Source: Apostichopus japonicus (Eukaryota; Echinodermata; Holothuroidea; Aspidochirotida; Stichopodidae). From it: DNA of 58,000 bases. Shown piece by piece: positions 23,426 to 34,696 of the stretch (the stretch's first letter is position 1; each line of letters opens with the position of its first letter). The stretch spans positions 14,629,417 to 14,687,416 of the forward strand of contig NC_092571.1 in NCBI RefSeq assembly GCF_037975245.1, given 5' to 3'. The notes under the pieces are model-generated. The model was not told the DNA's origin and made no database searches. It worked only from the letters and a program-made list of their open reading frames with translations. A program made the position numbers and the translations under genes.

Positions 23426-25801
23426 CTGTTGGAAATAAATATTTTACCTGTTGGAAATAAATATACAGAAATATCAATTTCAGGGTTTGACAAATAAACC
23501 TACTTGCACACCAATCACTGATATTTACATTATTGGTTGTGAGGGAAAAAATCAAGTTGAATATGGTTACTTCTAGTGGGTGTTAGTGCAGGAGCAGCTA
23601 AAATTTCAATATTTCTGTGGTGTCACAGTCTGAGTGCCAAATTGCCAATGCTGTTCAGTCATGTAATTTCTCCTTATTCGAAGCCATTACATCATTGACA
23701 TTTTCCCACAATATCATGAAGGCAGAAACAGTCATTACTGTGGCATGATTTGGCACTCGACATGATCACACCCAACAGCATTCTGAAAAATCACTAAAAA
23801 ATTCAAATTTATCAGGAAGTGTTTAGGAATTCTTCACTCTTGACATCACTAGAGATCTTAATTGGCATAAAAAGTGCAATTGCCAAAAAAAAGTATAAAC
23901 AGCATAGTTGACCCAAAAAAGTATATAATACTTTAAAAGAATTTAAATTTTGGATAACAAATATAGGGCTCAGTACGGTTTCTGCCTAGTAGGAACGACC
24001 TGCCATTGACCGTAGTGCCCTTGATTTTCAAATGCGTTAACGGGATTGATGAATTCACTTTTTGTTTCTTACATACACCAACAGAATGAGACTAATCCAA
24101 ATATCGATGGATACAATTCGCATTGGTTTATTGAATTTCACTCGAAACTGTAGAAATCTGGCATTTTTTAATGATATATATAGCCCAATGTTATCTCCCT
24201 CAAAACATTAATACAATTGCCTTATACACTAAAATCCGCCACTACCAAATGTCCGAGAGTCAATACTATATATAATTCTTGCAAATCTTCCATGTTATCA
24301 AACCTCATAAATAAAATTTCTTAGCCAAGATTGTGACAATGGGCTACTCGAAAGTCTGGTAAAAACAGCATATAAGTATAGCCTTTATCTGCGCCTAGTA
24401 CATTGTTAGCCTTGTTCAACGAGTGGTACGCAACTACAATTGAAAATGTGAATTAGCCATTTGCATTAAAAATATGCCCCCAAGAACTACAGAAAACCCA
24501 TGTTGACATACCAAAAGTCAAACAAAACAATTAAGCTACGCCACACATATATGCTAACTACAAAGACCATTGACCATAACGTTAATATCTGCATAATAGT
24601 AGTACAGCCCTCTAAACCATGGAAAATTTTAGTGCCAGCCTACTGTGTCACAGGTTCGGCGAATAAACATATGGTTAGGCTTGATTTCCCCCATTGACCT
24701 AGTGTGTTGTTAGGCTGCCATAGGGTTAGAGATATAAGTGACTATTCGGTGAAAATTGTATGCAAGCTTATTTGCGAAACAGTTTCAGTTCAATTCACCA
24801 CATCGTATTGCAGTGTATGAAGCAGGGGACCTTCAAGCTGCTGTATAGCTCAGCCCCAGTATGATCATGACACGTGTACTGGACAAACTTTCCCAGAAAC
24901 GTTATTGTAATACACCCTTTAGAGAAAACATGACCAATTGCTGTAAACCCCCAATCCAGTGATACATGATATGAAAATGGATGTTTACGCTTTAGCTGGC
25001 TAAAAAAAAGTACAGATATGCTGGAGTGCGAAAATTGCCCTACAGCAAACCGATTTTTTTTTCACCTAGCTAGGGAGTTTAGGTCCTGTTCTTCACAAGT
25101 AGGATTACAGCCTTCCTGTATGTTAGGCTCTGGTTCATGCTAATGTGCACGTGTACAAGAAGTTAGATTGTGATTTGGTGTCAGTTTTTTTAGATTTTTA
25201 AATCTTAAACATTCAGAAAAATTGTCCTTGCAAAAACATGATTCTTGTACAATTGCAAATAAAACAAGATTAAGGACGGAAATATTAATGCAAGTAACAC
25301 TTTTATTCACAAATAGTTACGTTTTAAGCAGTTTTTTATGTGAAATTAGTGCCGGTCGGAAGCAGTGTTTTTCATCCGGAGTGGTGGGCGGAAATCCTCC
25401 GTGCTGGTCGGGCCCGCCTAGTGCCGACCACCGTAGTTATAACGTTGCTCACCGTTACTTTCAGTCAGACAATTTCATCGATTTGAACAGTAAATAAGCT
25501 AAGCCCTACTCAGGTTAACATTTTATGGTTCTGAGAATTAACTTTACAGAAATAAACACAGATAAATTTTTGTGCACATCATAGCCTATTGAATAACGTT
25601 AGGCCTATGAGTATGAGGTATCCTGCACATATCATGCATATGGCATAACGTTAGGCTAGAACGACCAACGTTCGTTGTTGCTAAGCGGAACTAAAAACTG
25701 GTAATTTACTTGTCATCAATTTAACTATCTATTCTAAAATACTAAATAAAGAATAACTTGCAATTAAATCACAACTTAGTAAAGAAATAAGATACACCCA
25801 C

Positions 25802-25818
25802 CTTGCGATTGCAGACAT
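25802..25818 (-). CDS. Putative first coding exon (MSAIAR) of the element's gene
   Basis: On the minus strand an ATG at 25818 opens MSAIA and meets a donor (GCAAG/GTGGGT) in phase 2. The upstream stretch is locally GC-rich with an NRF1-like site. The same frame is open upstream (LALDDSDAIFDTAVRNSG) but has no earlier ATG. With only 17 coding bases this rests on the promoter-like context and is tentative. Confidence 0.25.
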
Positions 25819-25900
25819 TTTCTCGGCTCCAGAATTTCTTACTGCAGTATCAAATATGGCGTCGGAATCATCAAGAGCTAGAGGCCTGGCGCTTGCAGAG

Positions 25901-25912
25901 TGCGCACGCGCG
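25901..25912. promoter_or_regulatory. NRF1-type palindrome in a GC-rich promoter-like spot
   Basis: TGCGCACGCGCG fits the NRF1 consensus YGCGCAYGCGCR exactly. It lies about 85 bp upstream of the putative minus-strand start at 25818, within the only GC-rich patch of the 7-kb element. A promoter role is inferred. Confidence 0.4.
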
Positions 25913-25944
25913 GCTACGTATATTTGACGTCATTTGTGAATTCT

Positions 25945-26425
25945 AAATTAGTCAAATGACGAAGACGTTTTAGTACCGGTGCTGGAATATCGCCTTAACC
26001 TAATTAAGGTTTTTGCCATAAGTAATTATCAATTTCCCCAAAAAATTAGTGGACATTTTTCTTATGAGATCTTAGAGTTTACACTTAACCGAAAATTGTT
26101 AAATAGCATACCCATTATTCCTTTGGTTTTTAATTATTGGTGATTTTATAAACAATTTTTTAATATTCATCCATATTGTGGCGCGGAAGATGTTTGTAAG
26201 TAAATATCAAAAAACCTTGAAGACCAAAAATAACAAATAAAGCTTTGAAATCAAATTTCGTGATTCCCATTGACTAATTATGCTTCGTCACTATTTTGGA
26301 CAATGACTAACTTTCATTGGTCTTTAGCCATTTTAATTAGTCATATGACTGATGAAATTAGTCAAAAATTTTGACTAATGCAAAATTAGTCATTTGACCA
26401 TTTTGGCATGTGTATATGACTAATT
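25945..26425. repeat. Right subterminal repeat cluster
   Basis: Seven or so ATTAGTCA/TGACTAAT copies (for example AATTAGTCATATGACTGATG near 26335), mirroring the left cluster. A copy at about 25947 lies just upstream of the putative promoter. Confidence 0.7.
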
Positions 26426-26440
26426 AAAATTTACAGTGTA

Positions 26441-27310
26441 GTGCTTGAGATGACAGTGCCATGGATTTGGTTGCAAGTATTTTGGATTATAAACATCCTA
26501 CACAAACACTGACATTAAAAAAAAATGTTTTTATATACAGCTTCCTTTAAGTCCATATTATTTCTTACCTATATTTTAATTATTTTGGGAGTAGTACATC
26601 CCTTTAAAGCTGTGGTGAATCTTACTCACATCTTCCCTCGTCCATCTCACAACAAACCCCACGAGAGCATTACGTCTTGGCCCTCCTCACAGGAACGTGG
26701 AACCATCTGTTAGGTCACCACTTTTTACATTTTACGTCATGAGAATCACCATCAAGCTTATGTATTCTAAAAGGTTATCAAGAGTATCTTCTATATATGC
26801 TCATATTTTAAATTCAGCTATGAATCCTGGGATGCCGTCTTTCATTACAAGTTTAGCGTACGCGATGACACCATGACACCATACTAAAAATAATTCTCCA
26901 GATTATGCAATTTGTAACATGGGACTACCAACAATTTGCTTAGGTTTTGCTCCCCTAAACTTGCAAATAATAGGTACAACAATGTGAATAAGTAAATTCG
27001 CGTCTTGAATGAGTTTCACAACTATGGTGACTCAGGAACAGGACCTCTACGTCTCCCCACTATACCTAAGGTCAGAGAAACTGGAGAAATAAAAACACGC
27101 GTAAAAATATTTTATACCAGTTTTACACTTAAGTATGCTACATAAACTGTGTTGTTTTGTCTTGTTTCCTTTAGTATTCGGAAAGTGGGTTAAGATAGTG
27201 TCTGCTATCAGTGTTTCTAAAGGTCAGGCGCTTTTCTTTAAGATATATCTTTCCCGTTCAAATAACATTCTTACAATCTTCATAAAATACAAATATGAGT
27301 AATGACTTAC
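26441..27310. other. No recognised gene
   Basis: Between the element's right end and the C2 exon of Ig unit C. On the minus strand this is intron under the receptor model. Confidence 0.4.
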
Positions 27311-27622
27311 CTTGATCGGTTCTAGAGATGTTAAATTCACATCTGTCATCGTACTGTGATGTAGTTTGGGACTCAAACGGTTCCTGGGTAGCGATGCATC
27401 CGATGGTTGAGTTCTGATCACAAGAAGTAACGTACACTGAAAGCTCTTTAGTTCCGTTATTATCTGTGTAATATTTCTGATAATCACAGCCCTCGGGTTT
27501 GATTACTTCCAGATTTATCGGTGGATACCCGTCTGTTATTGAACAAGATAGGACGACGTGGTATGATGCAGATGGAGATGAGGAGGGGCCTTCACAAACA
27601 AGAGGTGTAGGAGGCTGGTAGA
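27311..27622 (-). CDS. Ig C2-type domain exon, unit C
   Basis: Minus-strand exon: acceptor AAATTCTTTACAG, donor GTAAGTC, 312 nt, phase 1 at both ends and fully open. It reads VYQPPTPLVCEGPSSSPSAS (first codon completed by one incoming base), then a B-strand cysteine (VVLSCSITDGYPPINLEV), an EGCDYQKYY segment and an F-strand cysteine (STIGCIATQEP), ending DDRCEFNISRTDQ. This is a canonical C2-like Ig domain with extra cysteines and N-glycosylation sites (NST, NGT). It is about 75% identical by eye to the same domain of unit B. The V domain beside it is broken (27623-27810), so this exon may serve another V exon. Confidence 0.75.
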
Positions 27623-27810
27623 CTGTAAAGAATTTATATATGTAATGAGTGTAAAGAGTATACGGGAGTTATCATCAGTCAGTGGTAGACGATAAAGTAC
27701 AAAAATCGTCTCGTTGAAGGTTGAAGGTTGAACTCAAGGGCATTATCACGAGTAATCCTCCTCAATATTCAACATTAAGTTAAGTAAATATTTATTGACT
27801 TTGCAGCGAA
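27623..27810 (-). pseudogene. Broken V-type domain of Ig unit C
   Basis: Aligns base by base with the end of the V domain in unit B (for example ACTGATGATAACTCCCGTA against ACTGATGATAACTCTCCGTA), but has a one-base insertion, a one-base deletion and an altered DAGTY motif (DFCT). Similarity fades near 27810. No start or signal peptide is present. Confidence 0.75.
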
Positions 27811-29121
27811 CATTCCCTATTTTACCTTTATTTTAAAAGAAAGGTTATTGCCACTTAAAGATTACCGACACATATGTTGGGCTAGAAACGAAATATAGCA
27901 ATATTACGTTAAGTCATAATATTTAAGTGTTGCATTCGTATAACAAAATACACGGACTGAATGTAAAGAAAACTGTCGCTCTCACATGCAATATCAGACT
28001 TAACATAACTCCGTGAGCATTCTACCTTAATTAGCTATGAATAATTGACGAATGCTTCCACAATGTTACGTTACATTGTAGACACCTACACCTAAATGCG
28101 TGACTAAGATGAATACACTTTCATCTTAAGCATTAAGCAAAAAGTGTTAATAGTAATACTCCCTGAAGAACCTTTCAACCACTCATATATACTCTATATA
28201 AAATTCCTGTTTCCATATGAAATCAATGTAATATTTATCGAGTTTTTGAGATGCCACAAAACGAGATTAGAAAGCACTGATGCTATCTTTAATAATTTCG
28301 CACAGACTGAGTGCGTATTAGTATATTCAACATTGTGAATTAATCAAGGCGATTCATCATTTGATTTATATGAATGTAGTTCTCGAGGACCCGCGCGCTA
28401 CTTTAAAGTAGCTGTGCCATTTAGGACTTTTTCTTGTGGATAATTTACCATGTTCACCCTATATCTTCACAGATTCGATAGTTACCAAAACCCACTGAAA
28501 TAACAACAGTCCAATTTCCTTACAAGAACATGTTGCTTCAACTAAGCCACTACACCATTCTTTAAAGACTATAGGTAGTGCCCTCGTTATATCAATTCTT
28601 GCTAACTTTTCATTGGCTCTTATGTCAAAAGCCTATGTGAATCATGCAATGGTGCCGTCTTCCATGTAATATAACTAGCACATGTTCTAATGTAGTTATA
28701 TTCGCCACTGCATGCAGTGCAAAGTTTTTTTAAATAACATTATGAAGACTATTTATCAACACAGCAAGACTTCCCTGCATCACTGTACTAAAGTACATGT
28801 GTGTTTGTACGATAGCGTTGAAAGTTCACAAATATGAACCAGGCAAAGACAGGTACATCAGGAGGCAAGGAAACACTTTGAAAGAGCTAAAACTCATATT
28901 GGATTAAATTGTGTACTTTAACGATAACAGGATACTAGCAGTTACAAAAGTACATTGCTTTCTTTGGTGCGATTTAGTATTCGGAAATTGCTCGTCTGAA
29001 ACATTTTCGAAGGGGGTGGGGTATTGTTTGTTAGGCGATGACTTTAAGAATGATGAATAGACAAGTTTTTTCTTTCAAAGCATTTGCGTACACGGTTAGT
29101 AATAAATGACAAAAGACTTAC
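27811..29121. other. No recognised gene between Ig units
   Basis: AT-rich. I looked for a transmembrane exon on the minus strand downstream of unit B and found none. Confidence 0.4.
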
Positions 29122-29953
29122 CTGGATTACTTTTAGAGATGTTAAATTCACATCTGTCCGAATACTGCGGTGTGGAAAGGAACGCCATCGTTTCCTGGGT
29201 AGCGATGCATCCAACAGTTGAGTTCTCATCACAAGACGTAATGTCAACAGAAAGCTCTTGAATACCGTTTTCATCCGTGTAATGTTTTTGAAAATCACAG
29301 CCATAGGGCTCAATCATTTCCAGATTTATCGGTGGAAACCCGTTTGTTATTGAACACGATATAGATACGTGGTAGGAGCCAGATGGGGATGAGGAGGGGC
29401 CTTGACAAATAAGAGATGTAGGAGGCTGGTAGACTGTAAAGAGATTATAGGTGTGATGAGAGTAAAGAGCATACGGAGAGTTATCATCAGTCAATGACAG
29501 ATGATAAGTACCAGCATCCTGTCGTTGAAGGTTTAAGATAGAGAAAGAGAAATCAACCTTAGTAACTTCAGGCCAGTAGAAGTAGGATAGATCTTCCTCG
29601 ATATAGTCTACTTTTACTTTAAATAAATATCGATTGACTGTCTGATTCTGCCTTCTTTGTATACCGTTGTAGGAGTAAGTCCCTTTAGAGGGAACTTCTC
29701 CATTAGTACGTCCGGTAAAGTTCATCGCTACTCGTAAACCATATATATATCTACTATATATATCCACTTTAATATGATCTGTGTTAACAGCAATATCCGG
29801 GAACGAGAAGTCACAAGCTAGCATAGCGTAACATTCCTTTGAATTTACTGTTTGTCCTTCTGTGCAGTGATATTTACAACCGATTACGTTACAAGTATAT
29901 AATACCAAGAAGTTGATAAGATGAAAGAACTTTGAAACAATGAGACCATCCAT
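29122..29953 (-). CDS. Two-domain Ig protein exon, unit B (signal peptide, V-like, C2-like)
   Basis: One open exon of 832 nt from ATG 29953 to a GTAAGT donor in phase 1, giving 277 residues. Residues 1-24 form a hydrophobic signal peptide (MDGLIVSKFFHLINFLVLYT). Residues about 25-172 are a V-like domain with the pattern C-x3-C-x10-C-x5-C at its start (CKYHC, then CYAMLAC) and a DAGTYHL turn. The usual F-strand cysteine after DxGxY is missing. Residues about 178-270 form a C2-like domain with paired cysteines (SISCSITNG, VGCIATQET). V and C2 are fused without an intron through CTCTTTACAGTCTACC, which still looks like an acceptor. It probably continues into the transmembrane exon at 16.5 kb. 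An innate recognition or adhesion role is inference. Confidence 0.8.
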
Positions 29954-31164
29954 TTTTTAATAACTAACGACTTTTAAAGTTGTCCAACGTCGCAGGCGTG
30001 CGTTTGTGCCTACGTGTATTTGCAAACTCTTATGAGAGATAGAAAGTGATCATTGTTACAATGCGCATGCGTTAATTTGCTTCCAACTGTGCATGACTGA
30101 AAAATATATTTCCAACATGACAACATGCATGTACGAGTGTGTTTCGAATTTTAAACATCGCTTTGTGTTTCTATTTAATTTGAGCAGTTATATTAGCTAA
30201 GAAGTAGGCTAATGATTTTAATATAACATTGTTATTTAATGACAAAAATATTTTTATAAGGGTAAGTATGTGTGTATGAATCGTTTGTTGTCCTTTTGTG
30301 CTCTCGCTATTAATTTAATGCTTTTACGTGGCTTTTGAAACAGTACCCTCCAGTAACATCAAATCAAGTTTTAGTATGTAACTAATGTCATTGATATACT
30401 TTCATACTGAGTTAGACCGAGAAAAACAGAAGATGAGAATGCAACGTGGAGCTTGAAATGAAGCACTGGCAGAGCATAAGCACATATACATTATCTTCAT
30501 CATTTTAAAGTGATACATTCATCATTAACGGAATGACTGTACCTGAAAGTGATGACGATCTCACGTGAAAAATTTAACAAAACTGAATTCGTGAGCATTC
30601 CACTTTAATCTGCTGTGGTGACCTGACGAGTGAATTCAAAATGTAATGCAACAGTGTAGATAACAACACATCATTAATTGACTGCTAAAATAACATCTTC
30701 CATATGAGGTATTAACAAAAACAATCCGGATTTACTATTCTGTTTTTCTTTTGTTGGCTTATATTACACATCCAGGTGAATTAATATATCCATGGTTCTC
30801 GATCATCCGCATCGAATTATAGTTAGCGTTACTTCATCACAGTTTAAATGCAACAGGCTCGTGGACTCATATGAAAACGAAAAGACACATGATGTCATCC
30901 TTGTTAACGAATAAATAAGATTTTTCTTATTACTGTTGTTTATTATTTCGCGAACAGCTAATCACTTGGATATTTCAGTCCGTTTTTTTTTTCAATCAAA
31001 ATAACTTCTTTCATCAATGCATGTAAAGAATTTTAAAATTTACAGTAACGTTTTGCCAGATGTTTCAATGGTTTTGTTTACTCTGAACATATGTCTTTAC
31101 CACTCGACGGCTTTTAGTCATACATAAAATAGGTATGAGTAGATCAATGTTAGGCAGAACTTAC
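29954..31164. other. Spacer between Ig units A and B
   Basis: No exon seen. TGCGCATGCG at about 30063-30072 resembles an NRF1 site and lies about 110 bp upstream of the unit B start. It may belong to that promoter. A C2 domain for unit A is absent here. Confidence 0.45.
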
Positions 31165-31636
31165 CAAATAGACGGTATGTGTGTTGCAATACAGTCGGGC
31201 CGACAGTCCAGTCGCTGTGTGTAGGCTTTATGTCAACTTGATAAGTTCCAGCATCGTCTAGTTGGATATTTAGGATTGAGAAAGTAAAGGTAAAAAAGCA
31301 ATCCGGATATCCACAATAAAGGTATTCAGCTTGGAATAGATAACGATCATAAGTATGATCCTCATACAACCAGAACATTCCAGAGTAAAGAAACGGAGCT
31401 CGAGGAACAGCATCGTCGGTAGCCAGCTCGGTGAAGTTCAAATCTAAATATATATATATATATATATATGAAAATGAAATATTTGGAAACGATAAGTCAC
31501 AGCCTACTACCACATAACAGTCTGTTGAATTTACTGTAGGGCCATCTTGACAGTGATAATCACAATCAATATCTTCGGAAAATGAAAAAGTGATCAGAAA
31601 AATGAGAAAACAATGTAAAACAGGTACAAATCCCAT
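31165..31636 (-). CDS. Signal peptide and V-like Ig domain exon, unit A
   Basis: Minus-strand exon from ATG 31636 to donor G/GTAAGTT, 472 nt, phase 1, 157 residues. Residues 1-20 are a signal peptide (MGFVPVLHCFLIFLITFSFS). The V-like domain starts with CDYHCQDGPTVNSTDCYVVV and GC, has a YIYIYIY run encoded by a TA microsatellite, the NFTEL glycosylation site, an extra YCGYPDC pair and ends LDDAGTYQV, lacking the usual F-strand cysteine. It closes HTYRLF and then splices. The incoming TC of the C2 acceptors restores VYQPP, so it fits the C2 exons of unit B or C in frame. This is the intact relative of the decayed array at 12.8-15.75 kb. Confidence 0.8.
31446..31469. repeat. TA microsatellite inside the unit A coding exon
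   Basis: About 12 TA repeats lie within the open V-like exon and encode alternating Tyr and Ile. Unit B has a shorter TA-rich stretch at the corresponding place (29743-29762). Confidence 0.85.
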
Positions 31637-32687
31637 ATCGATAGATCGCGGAATTTTGACAATTATTCACAGTAAATATGTTGAATTTTATTGCAACACT
31701 TCGCGCATCTGTCTGTAACGCGAGGAGCGCTGTTTATGAATCAAACAAGGAGATGTTCCTAATAAAACCCTTGCATGCGCACATGTGTGTGTTTTCATTT
31801 GAATAACATATGTGCTGATTCTAAATGAAAATGACTAGGCTGACAATGTTTATTATTGCTACGTGACAATTAAAATTAATTTTACTTGTAGTTTCGAGAG
31901 AAGGAAGTCTGCTGATGTCTGTAGTGTTTTCATATCCTATTAACTGGATATCGTAATGAATATAAGGCTATGTAAATCGCTTGGATGATTTTATTTATAC
32001 ATGCAAGTCAAACATGTATTGAATTCCCTGTGTCTGCTTTGCTTTTTTTGTAAGAAATCATGCGTTAAGCGTAAAGTATGCAATTGATAGTCGAGTCTCG
32101 TGAGTTTTACATAGATACTGTCTAACTCCACCAGATTCACAACTGAATGAGTTGTTATACGTATCTATTAAAGACAGAAACATATCTTTGAGGCTAAAAT
32201 GCGGAATCCTTTGACGATCAATATAAGATAATTGTAAGTAATCAAGGTGAGACACCCCTCATAGACTTTAGCAAATATTGTCTTTTTTTACAGTCGTACA
32301 TAGTAGGCAACGCAGGTGATTGTAGCCATCCATTGCAAATAATATTTTAGAGAATATTTCAAACGTGTCTCCTCCTTTCCACAGTTTCCAAGATGGTTTA
32401 ACAATATTATCATGTATATGAGACTTAAAAGGATTGTCTGGTGGCCCAAAGAAGTTACCTTAAAAAATAGTAAATAATTTTCCAAACATGTTGTCAAAGT
32501 ATGAGAACGCTAATATTGCGTTTGACAGAGAAACGATTTTTTAATCGTTAAGGATAGACATTTCAAATATGATTTGAACAGTACAGAACGTGACGTCAGC
32601 TATGCTATTGCAGATTTCGACATAACCCACCCTCCGCACAGTACCTATACGGTAATCAAAACAAAAACCGCGTTTGTATGCAGATAA
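31637..32687. other. Upstream region of Ig unit A, no gene seen
   Basis: AT-rich. TGCATGCGCACA near 31772 partly fits an NRF1 site and lies about 135 bp upstream of the unit A start. Confidence 0.4.
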
Positions 32688-33240
32688 ATTTCTTCCTTAA
32701 TTTCCGGTGAAATTTCTTAGAAATTAGATATGTTTTCCAAAACTCCTTAAGCCGCCATGTACTAGATCGATGGTTCCGTGGTCTTTGTGTAACACAAGGT
32801 AAATTTTAACAGCGAACTCTTCGTTGTTTAGTCTATACATTGCGCTATCCAGCTCCAACGAGAAGAATGTTCGCATACAGGCTATACTCTAACGTTGACA
32901 ATCGGACAGTTCTGCGAAGCTTAAGCTTCTCAGTGCTACATTCTGCTCTGACAACGATTCCGATAAATTTCTTCCATAATTTTCCGGTGAAATTTCTTAT
33001 AAATTAGATATGATTTAAAAAACTCCTTAAACCGCCATATATGTAGTAGATCAGTGGTTTCGTGTTCTTTCTGTAACACAAGATAAGTTTTAACAGCAGA
33101 CTCTTCGTTGTTTATACATCGCGCTATCCAGCTCCAGCGCGAAGAATGTTAGCGCGTATAGGCTACTCTAACGTTTACAATCGGACAGTTCTGCAAAGCC
33201 TTAGCTTCTCGATGCTACATTCTGCTCTGAAAACGATTCC
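32688..33240. repeat. Tandem duplication, two units of about 277 bp
   Basis: 32688-32964 and 32965-33240 share the same sequence order (AATTTCTTCC, CCGGTGAAATTTCTTA, ACTCCTTAA.CCGCCAT, GCGCTATCCAGCTCCA, ACAATCGGACAGTTCTGC, TGCTACATTCTGCTCTGA). They are diverged by point changes and small indels. No coding content is recognised. Confidence 0.8.
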
Positions 33241-34691
33241 GCCAAGTTTCATCTTTCGGTGTAACAAGTACTTTTCAAGTTTCCTTTTACTGTTAATTTG
33301 ATCCTGAATTTGATCCTTGAAATTTATTTCAGCGATTTCGAAGAACAGTTTATGAACTGTGATTTGAGTGTGAGTGTATTATGTGCAACGCTATACAAGT
33401 ACACCATCTGGGCATCGTAGGATATACGTTCTCGAGTATGTACGTTATATCAGTGAGTTAGGCAATCCAACACGTGAGAGTGTATTTGTTGCGGAAATGG
33501 GAGTGCTATCTTCAAGTCGCCTGTTTTGCCTACCTGCAAGCACTACGTCAATCACCATATTGAAGCGTTCGAACAAACGGTACTTTTGGTGAGAAACTGG
33601 TGAATTTGAAAACCAGAATTCTACAAGCAGAAAACGTCGAATGGGGACATTTTTTACATGGTTAGAAGAGAAAAATAATAACTACAAGGACAATGTATCA
33701 AAATCTTCCACCAGACAATTCCTTTAAAACCGACCATTTGGTTGCCTAGCTTATCTTCTACAATTCAATGGTCCGGCCGAACGATCCAACAACGATGTGA
33801 AATGTATATCCCGCGCTAGAGAAGTGAATTGTGAAGTTACTCCTGCTCCCTCCATGGGGGTGGGGGATTTGTCTCTCCCAACCCCTGCCTCCCGTCCCGC
33901 CAACCCAGAACAGTTTTCTACTATTTAATAATAATAGCCGAAACCACCCTATGAATATCACGTGGTTTGAAGTGGAAAATCTTGTTCATGACAATAGTCC
34001 ATTATTAATCAATCACGATTTGTTACGTCATTTCAGCTGTTAAAATTTTATATTATATCTTGATTTGTGTTAAATGTGTTTCATTTTTAAACATATGAAA
34101 CGATTAATCCAGAGTGTTATTATTAATCTGTTAATATTCTATAAGGATAATATGTTCAATTCCTTTGACTTATTTAATTACCTTTCTTCATTCAGGTGTC
34201 TAACAGGGGACCTGTGCATGACTCATTGTATACAACGTCCCTGTCGATTCTCATGGCTTTATCATGTAAAACTGGTTTAGGAGGGTATCAAATAATCAGA
34301 TAAAACTGATGTGCTATAATTTATGGCCAGTTGCTACTGAGAAGGACATACTATCCTATGCATATATAGATTGACTGGACTAACCACTCAGGTTTCGCCA
34401 ATTATTTCGTCCATATTTCAACGTGTGTTACGGTGTTACAACACACTTCAGTTTATAATGACGGCTGTCTCTTAGTCAGAGCACAAACTGATCAAGCCAT
34501 GTATATTGGGTGGAATTTCCCAAACCGACGCGTATTTAGTCCGCCTTAACGCTCCGAGAGCAACTGTTTCAATTGCACAAATTTCTGTATACGGGTGTGA
34601 CATGCAATTACATGACTGTGCTATTGTCGTGTTAGAGGTCTTGGTCTTGATACGAGGAATGCAAAATATAACTACAATTAATGACAGACTT
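33241..34691. other. No recognised gene
   Basis: Unique-looking sequence. Open frames here have no domain or splice support. Confidence 0.4.
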
Positions 34692-34696
34692 TATTG

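Larger units (their letters stand above)
19378..26438. mobile_element. Candidate 7.06-kb DNA transposon with CACTG ends and palindromic subterminal repeats
   Basis: The left end reads CACTGTTAATCTAAGTTAG. The complement of the right end reads CACTGTAAATTTTAATTAG, and about 20 of 25 terminal bases match. TA flanks both ends (19376-19377, 26439-26440). Both ends carry many copies of ATTAGTCA and TGACTAAT, often as the palindrome ATTAGTCATATGACTAAT: at least eight within 19390-19620 and seven within 25945-26425. The interior holds minus-strand coding-like pieces. CACTR termini, short target duplications and subterminal repeats resemble EnSpm/CACTA elements (family knowledge), but no transposase was recognised, so the superfamily is uncertain. 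Confidence 0.6.
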
